This document shows positions 1 through 5,692 of a stretch of DNA of 9,539 nt, piece after piece. The first letter of the stretch is position 1; the number at the start of each line of letters is the position of its first letter. Position numbers and translations under genes: made by a program. The notes beneath the pieces are model-generated. The model worked only from the letters and a program-made list of their open reading frames with translations. It ran no database searches and was not told where the DNA came from. The stretch comes from Candidatus Coatesbacteria bacterium RBG_13_66_14 (lineage in GTDB: Bacteria; RBG-13-66-14): assembly GCA_001774505.1 (NCBI GenBank), contig MFAF01000102.1:56666-66204 (forward strand). The letters are read 5' to 3'.

Positions 1-453
1 CCGCCCCAAGCCGCGGCGAGCGGAGCCGGGGCAGGCGCAAGCATGGGAGGGGTCACCAAAATCCTGATGGTCGGGATGAGCGCCGACAAGGGTTTCATCA
101 TCACCAACGACAAGGGCGTACTGCCGATCTACCCCGAACGGTCCGGGGCCGACAGGAACTGGATCCCGAAGGTCGGCGGGGCGTTCGACTACGCGTCGCT
201 GCGTGAAGCGTTGCTGGAAAAAGTCAAAAAGCTGCCCCAGTACCAGGATCACGAGGAAGTGTACCTCGCCATCCAGGACAACATCCCCTTCACCGAGGTC
301 ATCAACCTCATGGACACCGTCCGCGGCGACGTGAACGTCATCGAGGTCAAGACCGACGAGGACGCCGCCAGATACGGCGTGGACAAGGGTCAGAAGGCTT
401 ATGTCGCGACCCTTTTCCCCAGCGTGATTTTCGGTGGAGCGGTTCCGCGCTGA
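1..453 (+). CDS. ExbD/TolR-family biopolymer transport protein, 5' end outside window
   Basis: The frame is open from base 1 to the TGA at 451-453 (150 residues), so the gene begins upstream; the ATG at 43 is internal, since the in-frame stretch before it (PPQAAASGAGAGAS) is open. What remains is the periplasmic C-terminal domain of an ExbD protein: a strand (GFIITNDKGVLPIY), a helix (YASLREALLEKVKKLPQY), a strand (EVYLAIQDNIPFTEVINLMDTVR) and a final strand, matching the ExbD pattern in which a periplasmic residue pair 'D-x-P' is followed by a helix reporting on MotA/TolQ/ExbB motor state. The N-terminal membrane helix with its proton-carrying Asp is not in the window. A second ExbD gene starts 57 bases downstream, so the two are probably partners in one motor; an ExbB gene would be expected upstream. 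The family call is fairly safe; the exact cargo or partner is unknown. Confidence 0.8.
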   Translation, partial: PPQAAASGAGAGASMGGVTKILMVGMSADKGFIITNDKGVLPIYPERSGADRNWIPKVGGAFDYASLREALLEKVKKLPQYQDHEEVYLAIQDNIPFTEVINLMDTVRGDVNVIEVKTDEDAARYGVDKGQKAYVATLFPSVIFGGAVPR

Positions 454-465
454 CGAAAATCAAGA

Positions 466-485
466 CAAGGGGTTTTAACCCCTTG
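466..485. repeat. Intergenic palindrome between the two ExbD genes
   Basis: Arms CAAGGGGTT and AACCCCTTG flank a TT centre, a 9-base perfect inverted repeat. As RNA it would form about 7-8 pairs with a 4-base loop. No T-run follows, so it is unlikely to be an intrinsic terminator. A near-identical element lies in the next gap (1047-1066). Confidence 0.7.
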
Positions 486-497
486 GACCGTTGAAGA

Positions 498-507
498 AAG
501 GAGGTGA
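498..507 (+). promoter_or_regulatory. Very strong ribosome binding site of the second ExbD gene
   Basis: AAGGAGGTGA is a full-length complement of the usual 16S rRNA 3' tail. The GGAGG core ends 6 bases before the ATG at 511. It fixes that start and predicts strong translation of this ExbD subunit. Confidence 0.9.
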
Positions 508-510
508 GAT

Positions 511-1038
511 ATGCCAGGTGTACAGACCCCGAGCAAGTTCCTGAAATTCAAACCGCACCACGCGAGGAGAAAGCCAGAGGGACAGGGCGTGCCGATCACC
601 TCGATGATGGACATGATGACCATCGTATTGGTGTTCCTCCTCAAGACCTTCTCCACCCAGGGGGACCTTTCGTCAACGGCGGCCCATCTTTCGCTGCCGA
701 AGAGCGATTCCAAGGCCATCCCCGGCGTGGTTGACCGCGTCGCCGTCGGCTCGAACGCCATCTACTTCCTCGAAGAGGAGATCATGACCACCGACGAGGC
801 AATCAGCTCGAAGGACATCGTGATAAAACCTCTGAAAGCCAAGATGGAGACGCGTGTGGAGGCGCTTCAGGAAACCATGCGCACGGCAGGGCGTGAGGCG
901 GAGCCGCCGAAAATCCTGGTTTTGGCGGACAAGAACCACTACTTCAGCCTGGTCAAGAAAGTGGTGGCGACGGCGGCGAGCGCCGGGTACATGAACATCA
1001 CCCTCGCTGCGATCCAGGATACCGACAAGTGGGAGTAA
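511..1038 (+). CDS. ExbD/TolR-family biopolymer transport protein, complete
   Basis: 175 residues, a little longer than usual ExbD (about 140-150). A basic N-terminus (residues 8-23, rich in K, R, H) precedes one membrane helix at about 28-47 (ITSMMDMMTIVLVFLLKTF). Asp34 sits in the place of the conserved proton-carrying Asp of ExbD/TolR. Residues 50-130 hold a longer than usual periplasmic insert with charged helices, and 133-170 the usual C-terminal strand-helix-strand (ILVLADKNHYFSLVKKVVATAASAGYMNITLA). Known role of the family: with ExbB/TolQ it forms an inner-membrane stator that uses proton flow to drive an envelope partner. It lies between another ExbD and an AgmX-C protein, an arrangement common in deltaproteobacteria-like genomes. 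The ATG is fixed by a perfect ribosome site. Confidence 0.9.
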   Translation: MPGVQTPSKFLKFKPHHARRKPEGQGVPITSMMDMMTIVLVFLLKTFSTQGDLSSTAAHLSLPKSDSKAIPGVVDRVAVGSNAIYFLEEEIMTTDEAISSKDIVIKPLKAKMETRVEALQETMRTAGREAEPPKILVLADKNHYFSLVKKVVATAASAGYMNITLAAIQDTDKWE

Positions 1039-1046
1039 AAGCGGAA

Positions 1047-1066
1047 CGAGGGGTTTAAACCCCTTG
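1047..1066. repeat. Intergenic palindrome before the FHA/AgmX gene
   Basis: The core AGGGGTTTAAACCCCT (1049-1064) is a perfect 16-base palindrome; flanks extend it by one G.T pair and one C-G pair to 20 bases. It lies 8 bases after the preceding stop and just before the ribosome site of the next gene. No T-run follows. It is nearly the same as the element at 466-485. Confidence 0.75.
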
Positions 1067-1069
1067 TCT

Positions 1070-1075
1070 AAGGAG
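1070..1075 (+). promoter_or_regulatory. Ribosome binding site that sets a GTG start at 1082
   Basis: AAGGAG followed by 6 bases (AATAAA) and GTG. The in-frame TTG at 1064 lies upstream of this site, inside the palindrome, and has no ribosome site of its own, so GTG 1082 is preferred. Confidence 0.85.
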
Positions 1076-1081
1076 AATAAA

Positions 1082-2428
1082 GTGCCAGAAACACCAGTCA
1101 AGCCAGTGCTGGGCCTGGTGATCTCCCGGGGGGACAGGATAATCAAACGCCTGATCCCCGAGAGGGACACGATCACCGTGGGCCAGGCACCGGACTGCGA
1201 TGTCGTGCTGCAGCACGATCCCGCGATCGCGCACAGGCACGTGCTGGCCGTCCAACGGGGTGACGAGTACGAGTTCACCATCGCCGAGGACATGAACGGC
1301 AAGATCAGCGTGGGTGACTCGACCATATCGCTCCGCGACCTGAAGGTCTGCGGTTTCCTGCCCCGGGTCAAGAACGGCTACACGTTCCGGGCGTCGCGTT
1401 CCAAGAAAGGCCAGATTCGCATCTCCGACATAACCATCCACTTCGGCTACTTCACCCCGACGGTGCAGCAGATCGCCGGTGAGCCCCGGCTGGCCGATTC
1501 CATCACATCCGGGTTCGCCCTCGAGCCGGAGGATAAGGTCTTCGCCGGATTCTTCGCCGCCTCGATGCTGTTGGGCGGCTTCTTCGGCTGGCTCACCACC
1601 GTCGTTGATCCCCACGATCCGTACGCGGCGCTCGAGGACCGGCCCCGACTGCGGCAGATCCTCGTGGCCGAGGAGTCGGACGTGATCATAGACCCCTCGC
1701 AGCTGGGCGCCGGGGAGGGTGAGGAAGTAGTGGCCGACGTCACCACCACCGGGACCGGAGGCGGTCAAGGTGGCGGCAGCGGCCCCTCGGCCGGGGACAT
1801 CGTCGGCGCGGCCGGACTGACGGCCGGCGGCGGCGCGGCGGACCTTCTGATTACCGCCATCACCTCGAACGTTGTCGGCGGAGCCGGCGGCGTCATGGGG
1901 CTGTCCGGCGGCGAAGGCACCTCGAGCCTCTTCTCGGTCGGCGGAACGGTCGGGATTGCGGGCGGAGGCGCCGGAGCCGGCGGGGCCGGTGAAGGCGGCG
2001 GTTTCGCCGGTGGCGGACTGGGCGGCGCCGGTGGCCCGACCATCGGACGCACCGGGGTAGGCGGCGCCGAGGGCGGCCCGACCATCGTCAAGGCCCGGCC
2101 GGTGAGCCCCAAGGCGACCGTCATGGATAAGGGCGCCGATGTCTCCAGCGAGGCCATCAACGAGATTTCCAGCTACATCCGCCAGCGGGGCGGACAGATC
2201 AAGGCCATCTACGAGAAATACCTGAAGCTGAACCCGAACCTCCAGGGTCGTATCGTCGTCAAGGTCACCTTCTCCAACGGCGTGGTTTCCAACGTCTCGG
2301 TGACGGGGAACGATACGGGGAATACCCAGATGGAATCCGAGATTGTGGGCGTGGTTCGAGGCTGGGCCGTCGGCGGCGTACAGGGCCAGGTGACCCTGTC
2401 GGTGCCGTTCGTGCTCTCGCCCAAGTAA
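1082..2428 (+). CDS. FHA-like / Gly-rich / AgmX-PglI C-terminal domain protein (TonB-like transducer)
   Basis: 448 residues from a GTG start. Residues 20-125 resemble an FHA domain (TITVGQAPDCDVVL then AIAHRHV). The two residues that normally bind phosphothreonine are changed: Arg of the GR pair is Gln35 and Ser of the SxxH motif is Ala50; only His53 remains. One membrane helix follows (153-175, VFAGFFAASMLLGGFFGWLTTVV). Residues 210-340 are a long Gly/Ala-rich linker, probably crossing the periplasm. Residues 352-446 match the AgmX/PglI C-terminal module, a TonB-C-like fold (GGQIKAIYEKYLKLNPNLQG, then RIVVKVTFSNGVVSNVSV, ending VTLSVPFVLSPK). Place and architecture suggest an inner-membrane protein energised by the two ExbD proteins upstream and reaching toward the outer membrane. 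Its cytoplasmic sensor partner is unknown. It ends the operon, followed by a terminator. Confidence 0.82.
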   Translation: MPETPVKPVLGLVISRGDRIIKRLIPERDTITVGQAPDCDVVLQHDPAIAHRHVLAVQRGDEYEFTIAEDMNGKISVGDSTISLRDLKVCGFLPRVKNGYTFRASRSKKGQIRISDITIHFGYFTPTVQQIAGEPRLADSITSGFALEPEDKVFAGFFAASMLLGGFFGWLTTVVDPHDPYAALEDRPRLRQILVAEESDVIIDPSQLGAGEGEEVVADVTTTGTGGGQGGGSGPSAGDIVGAAGLTAGGGAADLLITAITSNVVGGAGGVMGLSGGEGTSSLFSVGGTVGIAGGGAGAGGAGEGGGFAGGGLGGAGGPTIGRTGVGGAEGGPTIVKARPVSPKATVMDKGADVSSEAINEISSYIRQRGGQIKAIYEKYLKLNPNLQGRIVVKVTFSNGVVSNVSVTGNDTGNTQMESEIVGVVRGWAVGGVQGQVTLSVPFVLSPK

Positions 2429-2489
2429 CCCGTCCCGCGGTTTACGCCCGGGCGGGTTATGCACTCATATCCCGGATCGGGTATTCCCA

Positions 2490-2519
2490 GGGGGGCCGTG
2501 AAAGCGGCCCTCCATTTTT
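2490..2519 (+). terminator. Intrinsic terminator of the ExbD operon
   Basis: A 9-pair stem (2490-2498 with 2505-2513, one G.T pair) closes on the loop TGAAAG and is followed by ATTTTTA. It lies 61 bases after the stop of the FHA/AgmX gene. Confidence 0.88.
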
Positions 2520-2520
2520 A

Positions 2521-2725
2521 TACTGCGAGTAAAAACCCAATTTCGGCCGAACCTGCGCACGCCTGAGGTCTCCCGGGGGATGGGATTTTATTACTAGGGG
2601 GTGCCGGGCGAGGGCCTTCGATGCCTCGCACCGTCAGCAGTCCCCGGCCTGCGGTCGGTCCACGCACCGGGCACCGTGAGGGGTGATTGTGCGTATTGTT
2701 ATGGGATTACAGGGGAAACGAAGAA
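2521..2725. other. Intergenic stretch without a convincing gene, possibly structured
   Basis: No reading frame here has a ribosome site or protein-like composition. GC-rich complementary pieces are present: GCGAGG (2608-2613) with CCTCGC (2624-2629), and GGTGCC (2600-2605) with GGCACC (2670-2675) enclosing it. These could form a branched RNA, but no known ncRNA or riboswitch motif was recognised. Confidence 0.4.
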
Positions 2726-2755
2726 AAGCCCCCGGCGAACCGAACGGGGGGGCTT
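2726..2755. other. GC hairpin touching the -35 box of the next promoter
   Basis: AAGCCCCC (2726-2733) pairs with GGGGGCTT (2748-2755) around a 14-base loop. Read on the minus strand, the stem is followed by TTCTTC, terminator-like; on the plus strand there is no T-run. Its right arm shares two bases with the TTGACC -35 box. Confidence 0.5.
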
Positions 2756-2782
2756 GACCGAAGGCGCGACGTGGGCTAGACT
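2754..2782 (+). promoter_or_regulatory. Sigma70-type promoter of the GYF/AgmX gene
   Basis: TTGACC (2754-2759), a 17-base spacer and TAGACT (2777-2782), each hexamer close to consensus. The expected start of transcription near 2789 leaves a leader of about 35 bases before the ATG at 2825. Confidence 0.75.
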
Positions 2783-2824
2783 ATCCTGTGGAAGGCACGC
2801 GCCGCTCATCACGGGAGCTTCCTT

Positions 2825-4012
2825 ATGGCCGACGAGGAAAAGAAACTCTTCCTGAAAATAGAAGGCCGACAGTACGGACCCGTCTCGGTGGAAACCGTCA
2901 GGAAGTGGATTGACGAGAACCGGTTGGGTCCGGACGACTACGTCCGCCTCCTCTCACAGAAGGCCTGGGTGCAGGCCAAGAACGTCGAGCACCTGAACGC
3001 CATCTTCCACAAATCCAGGACCAAGGCCCGGACCGAGGCCTTTACGAGCTGGATAGACGCCGTCGGGTCCGGATCGGCCACCATCCTTACCTTCGAGGGA
3101 CAGAAGGCCGAGCGCGACAGGATCCTCACCGAGCAGCGCCGGCTCGAGGTCGAGCGCCAGGAGCTGGAGGAGCTGGCCAAGCAGGCGGAGATGACCAAGG
3201 AGCAGGCCGCCGAGCTCGATTCGCAGCGCGCGGACCTGGAGAGGCGGGCCAAGGAGCTCGAGGCCGAGTCCGACGAGATAATGAACATGGAGCGGGCGGT
3301 CAAGAAGCGGCGCAAGCGCCAGACCATCCTGGTCGTCGCCGTCATCGCCGTCGTCGCGGCCGGGGGGACCTGGCTCACCATTGAGCTCATCGGCGAGCGG
3401 ACGGCCCTCGAGGAGCAGCGCGCCGAGCTCGAGAATCGGATCAAGGAAGTAGACGCCCGGTTGGCGGCCATAGACAGCCGTTTGGTGAGTATTGACGAGG
3501 CCATCGCCCAGGCCCGCTCCGCCGGGAATGTCGAGCTGGTCGCCGCCCTGGAGGCGGAGCGCACCCGGTTGGAGGAGCAGCGCACGGAGCTCGAGGTGCA
3601 GAGGGAGCATCTCCACGCCGAAGCGCCCGAGGTGGAATCCGGCGGTCCCAACATCCAGGGGCGCACGGGCAAGATCGGGGTCGCCGGACCGGTGCAGATA
3701 ACCGGCGAGGGCGCGGGTGATCCGGGCCGTTCGCAGACCGAAATCCGCGCCGCCGTCTCCTCGGCCCTCGGTCCGGCACGGCAGCAGTACAACGAGCTCC
3801 TCAAGACCAACCCCGACGCCAGCGGCTCCATCAGCATCATCTTCGGCATCCAGCCGGACGGCTCCGTGGAGGGGGCCACCTTCTCCAACAGCACCCTGCC
3901 GGACAACAACCTCATCGGGCCGATTTTGAACGGCATCCGCGGCCTGAACTTCTCATCCATCGAGGGCGGTTCGGTGAGGGTCACCTATCCCCTCTCCCTG
4001 ACACCCCAGTAG
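2825..4012 (+). CDS. GYF_2-like / coiled-coil / AgmX-PglI C-terminal domain protein
   Basis: 395 residues. Residues 8-61 resemble the GYF_2 (DUF4339) domain: a leading LFLKIEGRQYGPVSVETV, a central helix, and KAWVQAKNVEHL at the end. Residues 92-160 are a heptad-like charged coiled coil (E, R, L rich), 166-189 one membrane helix (TILVVAVIAVVAAGGTWLTIELI) after a KKRRKR stop, and 190-265 a second coiled coil on the far side. Residues 303-393 are an AgmX/PglI C-terminal module (LGPARQQYNELLKTNP, GSISIIFGIQPDGSVEGATF, ending VRVTYPLSLTP). The conserved Cys often seen in that module is absent. The same module ends the FHA protein just upstream, so both may be transducers for the same ExbBD motor, with different cytoplasmic heads. 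Start fixed by GGGAG 7 bases before the ATG. It has its own promoter and terminator, so it can be expressed apart from the ExbD operon. Confidence 0.82.
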   Translation: MADEEKKLFLKIEGRQYGPVSVETVRKWIDENRLGPDDYVRLLSQKAWVQAKNVEHLNAIFHKSRTKARTEAFTSWIDAVGSGSATILTFEGQKAERDRILTEQRRLEVERQELEELAKQAEMTKEQAAELDSQRADLERRAKELEAESDEIMNMERAVKKRRKRQTILVVAVIAVVAAGGTWLTIELIGERTALEEQRAELENRIKEVDARLAAIDSRLVSIDEAIAQARSAGNVELVAALEAERTRLEEQRTELEVQREHLHAEAPEVESGGPNIQGRTGKIGVAGPVQITGEGAGDPGRSQTEIRAAVSSALGPARQQYNELLKTNPDASGSISIIFGIQPDGSVEGATFSNSTLPDNNLIGPILNGIRGLNFSSIEGGSVRVTYPLSLTPQ

Positions 4013-4030
4013 GGTGACTTTTATCCGACC

Positions 4031-4059
4031 AGACCGGCACGGCGCCGGTCTTTCTCGTT
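4031..4059 (+). terminator. Intrinsic terminator of the GYF/AgmX gene
   Basis: AGACCGGC (4031-4038) pairs with GCCGGTCT (4044-4051) around ACGGC and is followed by TTCTCGTT. A second, weaker stem (GCGGC 4066-4070 with GCCGC 4077-4081) lies 6 bases before a seven-T run and may act as a backup. Confidence 0.72.
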
Positions 4060-4133
4060 GACCGAGCGGCCCTTACGCCGCGGGTTGTTTTTTTGAAATT
4101 CTTCTGGTAGCTTCATTAACGCGGAGCCGAGGG

Positions 4134-4532
4134 ATGATGTCGCGGATCACGCTTCCCATTCTCCTGTTGCTCTTCGTCTTCTGCGGCGGGTCCGCCCCCG
4201 AGGACGTTTACGACGATTTCGTCCTGGCGAACAACGCCCGGGACGCCGAGCGGCTCGTGGGCTGCCTGTGGTTCCCGGCGTGGGACGGTCTCACCCCGGA
4301 CGAGGTGGAGAGTGCGCGACGGGAACTCATCCCCACCGCCGAGCGTGAGTTCTTTCTGGACGAAATCGTGGACCACGAGGTAATCCAGGTCGAGGAACGC
4401 TCCGAGGACGAGCGCCTGGTGCTGGCCCGTCAGGTCTTTCTCGACGCGTACGGCAACCGATTTTCGGACCAGTACTCCTTCACCCTCGTCCGCCGCGACG
4501 GCGCCTGGTTCATCTACGTCCCCGCGGAGTAA
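4134..4532 (+). CDS. Small exported protein, probable NTF2-like (DUF4878-type) fold
   Basis: 132 residues. A hydrophobic N-terminal segment (4-16, RITLPILLLLFVF) is followed by CGGSAPED. Cys17 sits where a lipobox Cys would, but Phe at -1 is poor for signal peptidase II; cleavage after GSA by signal peptidase I is also possible. The mature part has the NTF2-like order: a helix (DVYDDFVLANNARDAERLVGCL), then strands ending in FTLVRRDGAWFIYVPAE, like secreted DUF4878/SnoaL-type proteins. No catalytic set is evident. Start at 4134 has GGAG 7 bases upstream; the ATG at 4137 is a possible alternative. Only 6 bases separate it from the M23 gene, whose ribosome site lies in its last codons, so the two are co-translated and may work together in the envelope. 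Function unknown. Confidence 0.7.
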   Translation: MMSRITLPILLLLFVFCGGSAPEDVYDDFVLANNARDAERLVGCLWFPAWDGLTPDEVESARRELIPTAEREFFLDEIVDHEVIQVEERSEDERLVLARQVFLDAYGNRFSDQYSFTLVRRDGAWFIYVPAE

Positions 4533-4538
4533 TCGTTA

Positions 4539-5558
4539 ATGCCCCTCTCCAGACACATCTCCGTGGTCATCGTGCCCCACACCGGCGGGACGGCGAGACC
4601 GTACCTCGTCAGGCGCTGGTTGCTCGTGGGGGCCGTCGTGTTCACCGCCGCCCTGGTCTTGGGGCTGGGCGGGACGGCGCTGTACTACGCCATTTTGTAC
4701 AACGACACGGTCCACGACCTGAAGCCCCTCGAGGAGCGCGGCGACTTCCTCGCCCGGCGGGTGTCCGAGTACAAGGAAGCGGCGATGATCTCCGGCTCCG
4801 AGCTCTCGGCGCTGCGGGCCGCCGCCGAGCGTGACAAACGGGCCTACGAGCGCTCCATGCGCAACATCCGCCTCCAGCTCACCCAGCTCCAGAATTTCTA
4901 CAAGAATCTGCGAATCATGGCCGGGTTCAAGCTGGAGGAGGAGCAGGCGGCGGATCTCCTGGGGCAGGGCGGGGATACGGGTCTCCCCCTCGGGCGCTCC
5001 GGGACCCCCCGGTCCGCTGATGACCGCGTGGCCGTCACCACCTTCGGGCTGAACTTCGTAGACCACGACACCGAGGAGTACGCCGCCGCGGAGGCCGCGC
5101 TCCTGTCCGACATGGCCGGCCTCTCCCAGGACATGTACCAACTGGTCCGGGAGCTGGAGAAGCGCATCTCCACCATCAGCCCCGATGTTCCCTACGGCGT
5201 CCCCGTCCAGGGCGTCATCACCAGCTATTTCGGCGAGCCGCGCTGGCACGGCCCCCACAGGGGACTGGACATCGCGGCGCCCATCGGGACCCCGGTCCGC
5301 ACGCCGGCCTCGGGCGTCGTCGTCGAGTCCGGTTTCAAGGGGGCCTACGGGCTGACCATCTGGATTGACCATGGGAACGGCTACCAGACCCGCTACGCCC
5401 ATCTGAGCACCGTGGCCTACCAGGTGGGCGAGCGGGTGAACGCCGGCCAGGTGGTGGGCGCCATCGGCGTCACCGGCGCCACCACGGGACCCCACCTCCA
5501 CTATGAGGTCCGGCTCAACGGCATCAACGTGGACCCCATCTACTACATGGTCCAGTAG
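4539..5558 (+). CDS. Membrane-anchored M23 (LytM-type) metallopeptidase
   Basis: 339 residues. A short cytoplasmic head (ISVVIVPHTGG..) of a type common in deltaproteobacterial M23 proteins is followed by a membrane helix at 28-53, a coiled coil (60-130), a variable linker (130-165), a second helix region (178-212) and an M23 domain (216-335). All active-site residues are present: zinc ligands His240 and Asp244 in HRGLD and His321 in HLHYE, with catalytic His288 (AHLS) and His319. It should therefore be an active zinc endopeptidase cutting cross-links of peptidoglycan in the periplasm, unlike the degenerate LytM factors that only activate amidases. GGAG at 4526-4529 is 9 bases before the ATG and inside the preceding gene. 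No clear plus-strand terminator follows. Cleavage specificity cannot be told from sequence. Confidence 0.92.
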   Translation: MPLSRHISVVIVPHTGGTARPYLVRRWLLVGAVVFTAALVLGLGGTALYYAILYNDTVHDLKPLEERGDFLARRVSEYKEAAMISGSELSALRAAAERDKRAYERSMRNIRLQLTQLQNFYKNLRIMAGFKLEEEQAADLLGQGGDTGLPLGRSGTPRSADDRVAVTTFGLNFVDHDTEEYAAAEAALLSDMAGLSQDMYQLVRELEKRISTISPDVPYGVPVQGVITSYFGEPRWHGPHRGLDIAAPIGTPVRTPASGVVVESGFKGAYGLTIWIDHGNGYQTRYAHLSTVAYQVGERVNAGQVVGAIGVTGATTGPHLHYEVRLNGINVDPIYYMVQ

Positions 5559-5570
5559 GGGGGAACCAGT

Positions 5571-5620
5571 CTCCCTCTCCCTGTGGGAGCGGCGCGCTGG
5601 CGGGATTAAGGGTGAGGGCT
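5571..5620. repeat. Probable decayed copy of a dispersed intergenic repeat
   Basis: The left part CTCCCTCTCCCTGTGGGAG and the right part GGGTGAGGGC match the common bacterial intergenic repeat pattern 'CCTCTCCC..GGGAG..GGGTGAGGG' seen in many genomes. The middle part is diverged. CTCCC/GGGAG forms a small 5-pair hairpin. Assignment rests on remembered pattern, not a search. Confidence 0.45.
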
Positions 5621-5627
5621 TCCTTTG

Positions 5628-5657
5628 AAAAAAGCGGCGGGGATTAAAATCCCCGCC
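5628..5657 (-). terminator. Intrinsic terminator of the minus-strand secreted-protein operon
   Basis: Read on the minus strand, GGCGGGGATT and AATCCCCGCC form a perfect 10-base inverted repeat around TT (realistic loop larger), followed by GC and six Ts (5633-5628). It lies 36 bases past the stop of the last gene. Its G4/A-T/C4 design resembles the palindromes at 466-485 and 1047-1066. Confidence 0.85.
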
Positions 5658-5692
5658 CTACGTTGTGGCGCACGGTGTATTAGCCGCTCAAG

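Noticed and set aside
1064..1081. TTG 1064 as start of the FHA/AgmX gene
   Set aside because: Lies upstream of the ribosome site AAGGAG, which is well spaced for GTG 1082.
1742..2100. Gly-rich GC repeats as a possible tandem repeat array
   Set aside because: No fixed repeat unit; a Gly/Ala linker typical of AgmX/TonB-like proteins explains it.
1055..2464. 469-residue open frame on the minus strand opposite the FHA/AgmX gene
   Set aside because: Antisense shadow in GC-rich DNA; composition rich in G, D, R, H with no domain, while the plus strand shows clear FHA, membrane and AgmX-C segments.
2521..2725. SRP RNA, tmRNA or a known riboswitch in the gap
   Set aside because: The conserved SRP tetraloop region and the cores of common riboswitches that I know were looked for and not found.
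2601..2855. 84-residue plus-strand frame in the intergenic gap
   Set aside because: Runs over the promoter, the start of the GYF/AgmX gene and a hairpin; no ribosome site; not protein-like.
2938..3984. 348-residue minus-strand frame opposite the GYF/AgmX gene
   Set aside because: Ser/Arg-rich low-complexity antisense of a coiled-coil gene; no ribosome site or domain.
4093..4120. TTGAAA-16-ATTAAC as promoter of the NTF2-like gene
   Set aside because: The -10 match is poor and transcription would start after the ribosome site, about 7 bases before the ATG. Too weak to list, though some promoter must follow the terminator at 4031-4059.
4536..5501. 321-residue minus-strand frame opposite the M23 gene
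   Set aside because: The plus strand carries the complete M23 motif set; the minus frame is G/D/H-rich shadow.
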